Positions 52,601-58,574 of a stretch of 58,574 nt of DNA are shown one piece after another; the stretch's first letter is position 1, and each line of letters starts with the position of its first letter. The position numbers and the translations under genes are program-made. Source of the DNA: Sphingomonadaceae bacterium (GTDB lineage: Bacteria; Pseudomonadota; Alphaproteobacteria; Sphingomonadales; Sphingomonadaceae); NCBI GenBank assembly GCA_030147805.1, contig JASBUR010000052.1:1-58574 (forward strand). Reading direction: 5' to 3'. The notes beneath the pieces were generated by a model. The model did not search any database. It worked only from the letters and a program-made list of their open reading frames with translations, and had not been told where the DNA came from.

Positions 52601-53274
52601 GCGTAGTGCGTCGGGTCGAGGAGCCCGGCCTCCTCGAAGCCCTTGCGGCGCAGGCGGCAGCTGTCGCAGGCGCCGCAGTGCCGGCCGTCGGGCGTCGGAT
52701 CGTAGCAGCTCCAGGTCTCGCCGAGATCGACGCCGAGCCGCGCCGCCTCGCGCACGATGTCGGCCTTGCTCATGTCGATCAGCGGCGTGTGGATGGTGAA
52801 GCGGCCGCCCTCGACCCCGGCCTTCGTGGCCTGCGCCGCCATGTGCTCGAAGGCGCGGATGAAGTCGGGGCGGCAATCCGGATAGCCCGAATAGTCGAGC
52901 GCGTTGACGCCGATGAAGATGTCGCGCGCGCCGGCCGACTCCGCCCAGGCGAGCGCCAGGCTCAGGAACACCGTGTTGCGTGCCGGGACATAGGTCACCG
53001 GAATGCCGGGCATCACACCGTCCTTCGGCACGTCGATGTCGTCGGTCAGCGCCGATCCGCCGAAGGCGCGCAGGTCGAGCGGCAGCACGACGTGGCGGAC
53101 CGCGCCGATGCCGGCGGCGATGCGCGCGGCATGATCGAGCTCGATGCGGTGCCGCTGGTTGTAGTCGACGGTGAGCGCCAGCACGCGAAAGCCCCGCTCG
53201 CCGGCGATCGCGGCAACGGTGGTGGAGTCGAGGCCGCCCGAGAGCAGCACGACGGCGAGCGGGTGCTGCGTCAT
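52597..53274 (-). CDS. queC: 7-cyano-7-deazaguanine synthase
   Basis: ATP-dependent ligase making preQ0 from 7-carboxy-7-deazaguanine and ammonia. 225 residues: the PP-loop [14 protein letters not shown] at about 10-23, [18 protein letters not shown], and the zinc site [20 protein letters not shown] with four Cys. First gene of the queC-queE pair. I chose the ATG at 53274; the frame extends 36 bases further. An intrinsic terminator lies within its leader, 48 bases upstream. Confidence 0.95.
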   Translation of the reverse strand: MTQHPLAVVLLSGGLDSTTVAAIAGERGFRVLALTVDYNQRHRIELDHAARIAAGIGAVRHVVLPLDLRAFGGSALTDDIDVPKDGVMPGIPVTYVPARNTVFLSLALAWAESAGARDIFIGVNALDYSGYPDCRPDFIRAFEHMAAQATKAGVEGGRFTIHTPLIDMSKADIVREAARLGVDLGETWSCYDPTPDGRHCGACDSCRLRRKGFEEAGLLDPTHYA

Positions 53275-53321
53275 CGCCGCGCGATAGTCGATGCGGCGCC
53301 GGCGGCGCAAGCATCGCCGAC

Positions 53322-53351
53322 AAAAGAAGGCCGCCCGGTCAGGAGCGGCCT
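53322..53351 (-). terminator. intrinsic terminator in the queCE leader, attenuator candidate
   Basis: Read leftward, AGGCCGC (53351-53345) and GCGGCCT (53334-53328) form a 7-bp stem around a 10-base loop, followed by TCTTTTG. It points toward queC and ends about 50 bases before its start. No minus-strand gene lies upstream whose end it could mark, since the next gene is the LysR on the plus strand, so premature termination of queCE transcription is the simplest reading. Confidence 0.6.
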
Positions 53352-53488
53352 CGAGGGGTCAGGGTCTGGGTCCTCCCGTTGCGGAGAGGATCAGGCACGT
53401 CTTCTGCACCGGCGCAGCTGAAGCTGCGGTGAACACCGTCGGCGCTCACATTGCGCCTGCCCGGCGCGCCGGTTAAGCCTGCGGCGCG

Positions 53489-54349
53489 ATGAAGCGTACG
53501 CATCTCCCTCTGAACGCCCTGCGCGTGTTCGATGCCGCCGCCCGGCATCTGTCGTTCACCAAGGCGGCCGACGAGCTGGCGGTGACGCCCGCGGCGGTCG
53601 GGCAGCAGATCCGCGCGCTCGAGGACGTGCTCGGCGTCGTGCTGTTCAAGCGGATGACGCGCAATCTCGAGCTGACCGCCGAGGCCGAGCGCGGCCTGCC
53701 GGCGCTGCGCGCCGGCTTCCTGCAGTTCGAGGAGGCGGTGCGGCTGATGCAGGAAGGGCAGGGGTCGAACACGCTGACCGTCGCGGCGCCGCGCGACCTC
53801 ACGGCCAAATGGCTGGCGACGCGGCTCGCCGCCTATAGCGCCGACAAGCCCGACCTGCGGTTCGTGCTGGTCCCGGCCGACGGCGCGGTCGATTTCACCC
53901 AGGCGAACCTCGATCTCGCTTTGATCTATGGCGCGATGCCGGCTGAAGAGGAGCTGAGCGGCACGCGCCTCGCCGCCGAAAGCATGGCGGTGATTGCCGC
54001 GCCGGCGCTCGCCGAGCGGCTGCGCGGCGCGGACGATTTCGCGGCGGCGGCGCTGGTCCATCACCCCGGCAGCGACTGGGCGGACTGGTTCGCCGCGCGG
54101 CAGGCGAGCCACCCGCAGGCCGCAGCCGGGCTCAGTGTCGGCGACGCCGGGCTGGCGATCGATGCCGCCGCTGCCGGCTATGGCATCGCGCGGGTGCCGA
54201 TGACGCTGGCGAGCGCCGACATTGCATCGGGCCGCGTGACGCGGGTGTTCGAGGCCGAACCGGTCGACGATGCCTATTGGCTCGTCGCGCCGCCGCCGCA
54301 GTGGCGGCAGAAGAAGGTGCGGGCGCTGGTCGAGTTCCTGACGGCTTAG
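53489..54349 (+). CDS. LysR-family transcriptional regulator, GcvA-like
   Basis: 286 residues. The winged helix-turn-helix is at about 8-66 (PLNALRVFDAAARHLSFTKAADELAVTPAAVGQQIRALE). The substrate domain is of the GcvA/TrpI type (LTVAAPRDLTAKWLATRLAAY, and DAGLAIDAAAAGYGIARVPM). The inducer and targets are unknown; LysR regulators often act on a divergent neighbour, which here is queC. The 214 bases between the two starts contain the terminator and a possible short leader frame. Confidence 0.9.
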   Translation: MKRTHLPLNALRVFDAAARHLSFTKAADELAVTPAAVGQQIRALEDVLGVVLFKRMTRNLELTAEAERGLPALRAGFLQFEEAVRLMQEGQGSNTLTVAAPRDLTAKWLATRLAAYSADKPDLRFVLVPADGAVDFTQANLDLALIYGAMPAEEELSGTRLAAESMAVIAAPALAERLRGADDFAAAALVHHPGSDWADWFAARQASHPQAAAGLSVGDAGLAIDAAAAGYGIARVPMTLASADIASGRVTRVFEAEPVDDAYWLVAPPPQWRQKKVRALVEFLTA

Positions 54350-54375
54350 GGGCGTCGCGCAGACCCACCTGACAT

Positions 54376-54551
54376 CGTCTCCCCGCGAAGGCGCGGACCC
54401 ACTCCGCCCCAGCCAAAGCGCTCATGCTGAGCTTGTCGAAGCAGGATTTGCGCGCTGCGGCGTTCGGGCAAGCTCGCCCTTCGACAAGCTCAGGGTGAGC
54501 GCGAACAGGAGGGCTTGATCGAAAGCGGGTCCCCGCCCTCGCGGGATGGCG
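54376..54551. repeat. nested palindromic repeats (28-bp family outside, second family inside)
   Basis: The outer arms at 54376-54402 (CGTCTCCCCGCGAAGGCGCG) and about 54525-54551 (GCGGGTCCCCGCCCTCGCGG) belong to the 28-bp family but are more diverged. The inner arms at 54419-54441 (containing GAGCTTGTCGAAG) and 54479-54501 (containing CTTCGACAAGCTC) are a different, widely seen proteobacterial palindrome. The whole 176 bases lies between the convergent LysR and parE genes and holds no gene. Confidence 0.8.
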
Positions 54552-54573
54552 AGTTTAGAAAAGCGCCAGCCCC

Positions 54574-56553
54574 CTAGGCGTCGATCTCGTCCGCCTCGAT
54601 CTCTTTCGCATTCGCCTGGATGAAGGCGAAGCGGTGCTCGGGATTGCGGCCCATCAGCCGCTCGACGAGGTCCTTCACCTGCGCGCGGTCCTCATATTCG
54701 CCCGGCAGCGTCACGCGGACCAGCGTGCGCTTGGCCGGATCCATCGTCGTCTCGCGCAGCTGCATCGGGCTCATCTCGCCGAGGCCCTTGAAGCGGCCGA
54801 TCTCGAGCTTGCCCTTGTTCTTGAAGACCGTCCGCTCGAGCTCGGCCTTGTGCGCGTCGTCGCGCGCATAGGCGACGGTGCCGCCGCTCGCCAGCCGGTA
54901 CAGCGGCGGCTGCGCGACATAGAGCTTCCCGTCGCGCACCAGCCCCGGCATCTCCTGGAAGAAGAAGGTCATCAGCAAGGTCGCGATATGCGCGCCGTCG
55001 ACGTCGGCGTCGGTCATGATGACGATGCGCTCGTAGCGCAGCGCCTTGGGATCGTAGCGATCGTGCGTGCCGCAGCCCAGCGCCTGGATGAGGTCGGTGA
55101 TCTCCTGGTTCGCCAGCACCTTGGCGACGTTCGCCGAAGCGACGTTGAGGATCTTGCCGCGGATCGGCAGGATCGCCTGCGTCTTGCGCTCGCGCGCCTG
55201 CTTGGCCGATCCGCCCGCCGAATCGCCCTCGACGATGAACAGTTCGGTGCCCGCGGCGTCGTCCGACGCGCAGTCGGTGAGCTTGCCCGGGAGGCGCAGG
55301 TTGCGCTTCGAGGTGGCGGTCTTGCGCTTGACCTCCTTCTCGGCGCGACGGCGCAGCCGCTCGTCCATCCGCTCGAGCACGAACCCGAGCAGCGCCTTGC
55401 CGCGCACCTGGTCGTCGGCGAGGAAATGGTCGAAATGGTCGCGCACCGCCGCCTCGACGAGCCGCGCCGCCTCGGGCGAGGTCAGCCGGTCCTTGGTCTG
55501 CGACTGGAATTGCGGATCGCGAATGAACACCGACAGCATCAGCTCGGCGCCGTTGAAGACGTCGTCGGCAACGATCTCGGCCGATTTCTTCGCCTGACCG
55601 ACGAGCCCGGCAAAGCTCTTGACGCCTTTCGACAGCGCGGCGCGCAGGCCGGCCTCGTGCGTGCCGCCGTCGGGAGTAGGGATGGTGTTGCAATAATAGC
55701 TGTACGCGCCCTCGCCGTAGAGCGGCCAGGCGACCGCCCATTCGACCGAGCCCTGGCCGTCGGGGAATTCGGCGCGGCCGGCGAAGAAGTCGCTGGTGGC
55801 GCATTCGCGGTCGCCGATCTGCTCGCGCAGATGATCCGCGAGTCCGCCGGGGAACTGGAAGGTCGCGGTCGGCGGCGTGTCGTCGCCGATCAGCTCCGGG
55901 GCGCATTTCCAGCGGATCTCGACGCCGCGGAACAGATAGGCCTTCGAGCGGGCGAGCTTGTAGAGGCGCGACGGCTTGAAGCGTGCCGTTTCGCCGAAGA
56001 TTTCGGTGTCGGGGACGAAACTGACGGTCGTCCCGCGCCGGTTGGGCACCGCGCCGAGCTTCTCGAGGCCCGAGGTCGGCAGCCCGCGCGAGAACCTCTG
56101 GCGATAGAGCTCCTTGTTGCGCGCCACCTCGACGACGAGCTGCGACGACAGCGCGTTGACCACCGAGACCCCGACGCCGTGCAGGCCGCCCGACGTTGCA
56201 TAGGCCTTGCCCGAGAATTTGCCGCCCGAGTGGAGCGTCGTGAGGATGACCTCGAGCGCCGACTGCTTGGGGAATTTGGGGTGCGGGTCGACCGGGATGC
56301 CGCGGCCGTTGTCGGACACCGTGAGCATGTTGTCGACGCCAAGGCCGATCTCGATGCGCGTCGCATGGCCGGCGACCGCCTCGTCCATCGCATTGTCGAG
56401 CACCTCGGCGGCGAGATGGTGGAGCGCGCGCTCGTCAGTGCCGCCGATGTACATTCCCGGGCGCCGTCGTACCGGCTCCAGTCCTTCGAGAACCTCGATA
56501 TGCTGGGCGTTATAGTCGTCGGGCGTCGCGGTCGCGGCGAACAGATCGGTCAT
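54574..56553 (-). CDS. parE: DNA topoisomerase IV subunit B
   Basis: 659 residues. GHKL ATPase: LEVLDNAMDEAVAGHA (Glu/Asn), DNGRGIPVDPHP, GGLHGVGVSVVNALS. Transducer domain, then TOPRIM with EGDSAGGSAKQARERKTQAILPIRGKILN and DADVDGAHIATLL. The length and the N-terminus (MTDLFAATATPDDYNAQHIE, then VLEGLEPVRRRPGMYIGG) favour ParE over the longer GyrB. It decatenates chromosomes with ParC. ATG 56553 is preferred; one at 56574 is also in frame. Confidence 0.95.
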   Translation of the reverse strand: MTDLFAATATPDDYNAQHIEVLEGLEPVRRRPGMYIGGTDERALHHLAAEVLDNAMDEAVAGHATRIEIGLGVDNMLTVSDNGRGIPVDPHPKFPKQSALEVILTTLHSGGKFSGKAYATSGGLHGVGVSVVNALSSQLVVEVARNKELYRQRFSRGLPTSGLEKLGAVPNRRGTTVSFVPDTEIFGETARFKPSRLYKLARSKAYLFRGVEIRWKCAPELIGDDTPPTATFQFPGGLADHLREQIGDRECATSDFFAGRAEFPDGQGSVEWAVAWPLYGEGAYSYYCNTIPTPDGGTHEAGLRAALSKGVKSFAGLVGQAKKSAEIVADDVFNGAELMLSVFIRDPQFQSQTKDRLTSPEAARLVEAAVRDHFDHFLADDQVRGKALLGFVLERMDERLRRRAEKEVKRKTATSKRNLRLPGKLTDCASDDAAGTELFIVEGDSAGGSAKQARERKTQAILPIRGKILNVASANVAKVLANQEITDLIQALGCGTHDRYDPKALRYERIVIMTDADVDGAHIATLLMTFFFQEMPGLVRDGKLYVAQPPLYRLASGGTVAYARDDAHKAELERTVFKNKGKLEIGRFKGLGEMSPMQLRETTMDPAKRTLVRVTLPGEYEDRAQVKDLVERLMGRNPEHRFAFIQANAKEIEADEIDA

Positions 56554-56655
56554 GCGCTTCTTATAAGGCGGCATTGGGCACTCGGATATGGGAACAGACC
56601 GAGAACATATAGGCCGCGCGGCCGGCAGGTCCAGATCGAATCGCCGGGTGGGGGG

Positions 56656-57210
56656 TCAGCTGCGGCGCGCGAACATCGAATCGACGAACGGCTGCGTCGG
56701 TCGCGGTCGTCCGGCGTGGATCAGCGTGTCGAGGCGATCGAGATGCATGTGCAGTTCGTCGCGCAGCGCTTCGGCGGCGGGGGCGAGCGCCGCCTCGGCG
56801 CCGGCTGTCCGGCAGTTGGCGAGGAACGCCAGGCCCTGGCCGAGGATGTCGGCAAGCTCGCCGCACAGCGCATCGAAACGCCGTCGGGTAAGCGGCGGCG
56901 ACAGCTGATAGGCCTCGAGCACCAGATGGCGATCGGCGAAGCCGCTGGCCGCGAAATGGGCGATATAGTCGCGGGCGCGCCACGCCTCGAGGTCTTCGAT
57001 CATCGACGGATCGCTGGCGATCATGTCGAGAAGCATCGATACTTCGTTGAACTGGTTCAGAAAATCGGTCGCAAGGCCGGTGACGGCGTTGACGCCGATC
57101 TGCGCGCGCGCCGCGATCTCGGCGACGCGGGCTTCCGAAGGGCGGCCGAAGGACGTGCCCGAAGGGCCGCCGCCGCCGGCCGTGAATGACTGGGCGAAAC
57201 TGCTGTCCAC
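56656..57210 (-). CDS. conserved-looking helical protein, unknown
   Basis: 184 residues, mostly helical by composition: VAEIAARAQIGVNAVTGLAT, FLNQFNEVSMLLDMIASDPS and FDALCGELADILGQGLAFLAN. No signal peptide or membrane helix. I do not recognise the family. Codon and base use match the neighbours, and the gene stands alone upstream of parE with an 81-base gap. It is cytoplasmic and may be a regulator or scaffold, but nothing in the sequence decides this. Confidence 0.65.
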   Translation of the reverse strand: MDSSFAQSFTAGGGGPSGTSFGRPSEARVAEIAARAQIGVNAVTGLATDFLNQFNEVSMLLDMIASDPSMIEDLEAWRARDYIAHFAASGFADRHLVLEAYQLSPPLTRRRFDALCGELADILGQGLAFLANCRTAGAEAALAPAAEALRDELHMHLDRLDTLIHAGRPRPTQPFVDSMFARRS

Positions 57211-57279
57211 GCCCCGACGCTAGCCGCGAAGCGTGAAAGAGCGGTTAAGGACCTCACCACATGAATAGGGATTCACTTT

Positions 57280-57309
57280 TTGCATTGCAACATCGATGCT
57301 GCAGTGCAA
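57280..57309 (+). promoter_or_regulatory. 30-bp near-perfect TGCA-rich palindrome
   Basis: The left half TTGCATTGCAACATC and right half GATGCTGCAGTGCAA match as inverted repeats at 13 of 15 positions. It sits in an AT-richer patch just before the mini-ORF and its terminator. TGC-rich palindromes of this kind are bound by PhaR-type regulators of polyhydroxybutyrate granule genes in some alphaproteobacteria; a link here is only a suggestion. Confidence 0.5.
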
Positions 57310-57326
57310 TAAAGGGCGGGCCATTT

Positions 57327-57359
57327 ATGGCGATCCTCCCCAAGGATTTTAACTTTTAG
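57327..57359 (+). CDS. 10-codon open frame before a terminator, speculative
   Basis: ATG at 57327 begins MAILPKDFNF and ends at TAG 57357-57359, directly at the base of the following terminator stem. A purine stretch (aaaggg) lies about 14 bases upstream, rather far for a ribosome binding site. Low G+C relative to the surroundings and the tight placement between a palindrome and terminator suggest a short transcript. It could equally be a non-coding RNA with a chance frame. Confidence 0.3.
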   Translation: MAILPKDFNF

Positions 57360-57388
57360 GGGCCGTTCTTCGGGGCGGCCCCTTTTTT
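57358..57388 (+). terminator. strong intrinsic terminator
   Basis: AGGGGCC (57358-57364) pairs with GGCCCCT (57377-57383), with a 12-base loop that can pair further, and runs into TTTTTT. No plus-strand gene of ordinary length precedes it; the parE and unknown genes are on the minus strand. So it must end a short transcript from about 57.3 kb. Confidence 0.8.
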
Positions 57389-57481
57389 CATGCCTCGGTC
57401 GCGCGCGCTGGTGCAGTGCAGCGGAGCGGCGGCCGGCAAAGGCGGCGGCTTGCCGCCCCTGCCTTGCTCGCCTATCGGGCG

Positions 57482-58231
57482 ATGGTGATCGCACCTTATC
57501 CTCTCGCCCGCACGCTCGACGTCGTCGGCAGCGTCGGACATCGCTTCCAGGTCTGGGGCCGCTGGCTCGCCGCCGTGATGGGCGGCCCGCAGCGGTTGCA
57601 CCGCCACCGCAGCGCGCAGCGCGCGCGCGCCGACGCGCGTCGCGAGCTGCTCTCCATGATCCAGCTCGGCGACGCGCAGGTGCCGCCCGACGGCGGCTGG
57701 GTGGCGGGCGCCGACTTCCTGTTGCTGCTCGCGCGTCAGGTGCTGACGCAGCGGCCCGGGCTCGTCGTCGAGTTCGGATCGGGGGTGTCGAGCGTGGTGA
57801 TCGCGCGCTGCCTCCAGCTCAACGGTCATGGCCGGCTGCTCAGCTTCGATCATGACGAGGGGTTCGCCGAACTGACGCGTCGGCGCTTGCGCCGCGCGGG
57901 GCTGGCGGCAGAGGTTCATGCAGCGCCGCTGCGTCCCGGCATCGCCGGCTATGGCGGCAGCTGGTACGGCCACGGCGAGCTTCCCGACGCCATCGACCTT
58001 CTGGTGATCGACGGTCCGCAGGCCTGGCGGCAAGGCCAGGAAGAATCGCGCGGCAGCGCGGCGCCGGTCGCCTTCGCCAAGCTCGCGCCAGGCGGCGTCG
58101 TGCTGCTCGACGACGCGGCGCGGCCGGGCGAGCAGCGCGTTGCGGCGCGCTGGCGCACCGAGTTCCCCGAGATCAGCTTCGGCGTCGCGGAGACGCAGAA
58201 GGGCGTGCTGATCGGAACGCGCGCGGCCTGA
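57482..58231 (+). CDS. class I SAM-dependent methyltransferase-like protein
   Basis: 249 residues. VVEFGSGVSSVVIARCLQLNG is the SAM-binding motif I; LLSFDHDEGFAELTRRRLRRAGL is the acidic motif II region; and LLVIDGPQAWRQ and GGVVLLDDAARPGEQ follow, as in O-methyltransferase-like or FkbM-adjacent proteins. The N-terminal 70 residues are not recognised. The substrate is unknown. ATG 57482 is chosen, although the frame is open further up. It is convergent with glnA across a hairpin. Confidence 0.8.
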   Translation: MVIAPYPLARTLDVVGSVGHRFQVWGRWLAAVMGGPQRLHRHRSAQRARADARRELLSMIQLGDAQVPPDGGWVAGADFLLLLARQVLTQRPGLVVEFGSGVSSVVIARCLQLNGHGRLLSFDHDEGFAELTRRRLRRAGLAAEVHAAPLRPGIAGYGGSWYGHGELPDAIDLLVIDGPQAWRQGQEESRGSAAPVAFAKLAPGGVVLLDDAARPGEQRVAARWRTEFPEISFGVAETQKGVLIGTRAA

Positions 58232-58272
58232 CGCTCCCGGACTGCCCGGTCGTCGGACGGCACCTAAACGAA

Positions 58273-58295
58273 GACCCCCGCGCAAGGCGGGGGTC
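58273..58295. terminator. hairpin between methyltransferase and glnA
   Basis: GACCCCCGC (58273-58281) and GCGGGGGTC (58287-58295) form a perfect 9-bp stem around GCAAG. On the minus strand a short T-rich stretch follows (TTCGTTTA), so it most likely ends the glnA transcript; on the plus strand the T-run is absent. Confidence 0.6.
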
Positions 58296-58319
58296 CCGTC
58301 ATCATCGGCAATGCGTGAA

Positions 58320-58341
58320 CGGGTCGGCGACCGCCGACCCG
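58320..58341 (-). terminator. stem-loop just after the glnA stop codon
   Basis: CGGGTCGGCG (58320-58329) and CGCCGACCCG (58332-58341) are a perfect inverted repeat, 10 bases past the glnA stop when read leftward. There is no T-run. It may protect the 3' end or be the upper half of a two-hairpin terminator with 58273-58295. Confidence 0.4.
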
Positions 58342-58351
58342 CTCGCCGGCG

Positions 58352-58574
58352 CTACGCCGAATAATACATGTCGAACTCGACCGGCGACGGGGTCATTTCC
58401 CAGCGCAGGACTTCCTGCATCTTCAGCTCGATATAGGCGGTGATCTGGTCGTCGGTGAACACGCCGCCCTTGGTGAAGACCGCGCGCGACTTGTCGAGGC
58501 TCTGCAGCGCCTCGCGCAGCGACGCGCAGACCGTCGGGACCTTCTTCAGCTCCTTGGGCGGCAGGTCGTAGAGG
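58352..58574 (-). CDS. glnA: glutamine synthetase, C-terminal end only
   Basis: The last 73 codons before the stop at 58352-58354; the gene runs off the right edge. The end reads YDLPPKELKKVPTVCASLRE, and finally VEFDMYYSA, matching type I glutamine synthetase C-termini. The enzyme makes glutamine from glutamate, ammonia and ATP. The adenylylated Tyr (before KELYDLPPxE) lies just outside the window, so regulation cannot be judged. Confidence 0.93.
   Translation of the reverse strand, partial: LYDLPPKELKKVPTVCASLREALQSLDKSRAVFTKGGVFTDDQITAYIELKMQEVLRWEMTPSPVEFDMYYSA

Overview
The window is high-GC bacterial chromosome. Gene content and style point to an alphaproteobacterium of the Sphingomonadales (Sphingomonas-like). 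Evidence for this is family resemblance: the long RNase E ending in a GWW peptide, the CX14C-type QueE, the N-terminally extended ribosomal protein S9, the SPOR and DUF3089 proteins, and GatCAB-dependent aminoacylation. This is inference from families, not a database match. No rRNA, CRISPR array, prophage or transposase gene was seen. Coding density is very high, with many ATGA/TGATG start-stop overlaps, four convergent gene pairs sharing a CTAG stop, and one divergent pair with overlapping start codons.

Layout. 1-2.8 kb: 5' part of ilvB, then miaA and serB head to head. 2.8-6.8 kb: PilZ protein, Sel1/SPOR protein, and an orphan ParA ATPase coupled to a ribbon-helix-helix-like protein and a TPR/SPOR lipoprotein. 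6.8-10.4 kb: six-gene minus-strand operon of VOC, GST, DUF1428 and YciI proteins, divergent from an HxlR regulator. 10.3-14.4 kb: pyrB with a metal-ligand-less dihydroorotase homologue, ruvX and a DUF3089 hydrolase. 14.4-16.6 kb: a D-aminoacylase-like amidohydrolase and a small membrane protein.

16.7-21.2 kb: gatC-gatA-gatB, interrupted twice. Between gatC and gatA lie palindromic repeats and a frameshifted GIY-YIG nuclease gene; between gatA and gatB lies an AbrB/PIN (VapBC-type) toxin-antitoxin pair with its own operator-like palindrome. 21.2-25.2 kb: FMN-binding protein, tRNA-Pro(GGG), secreted and Wzi-like proteins, a beta-propeller protein. 25.2-28.3 kb: argC and four coupled small genes. 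28.4-33.1 kb: redoxin, DsbD and a two-component system. 33.1-35.6 kb: rplM-rpsI, cutA, ctaA. 35.7-41.4 kb: two lipoproteins, DsbA-like protein, M48 protease, RNase E.

41.8-49.3 kb: AmiC-type amidase, PBP1A, prfB with its programmed frameshift, YihY and MscS membrane proteins. 49.3-54.3 kb: cystathionine beta-lyase, 3-mercaptopyruvate sulfurtransferase, queuosine genes queF, queE and queC, and a LysR regulator. 54.6-58.6 kb: parE, an unknown protein, a short orphan transcription unit, a methyltransferase and the 3' end of glnA.

Most of this is housekeeping: translation (gatCAB, prfB, S9/L13, miaA, que genes, tRNA-Pro), envelope and division (SPOR proteins, AmiC, PBP1A) and periplasmic redox. 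The parts most worth a second look are the two insertions in the gat operon, the dispersed 28-bp inverted repeats, the terminator in the queCE leader, and the palindrome/mini-ORF/terminator unit near 57.3 kb.
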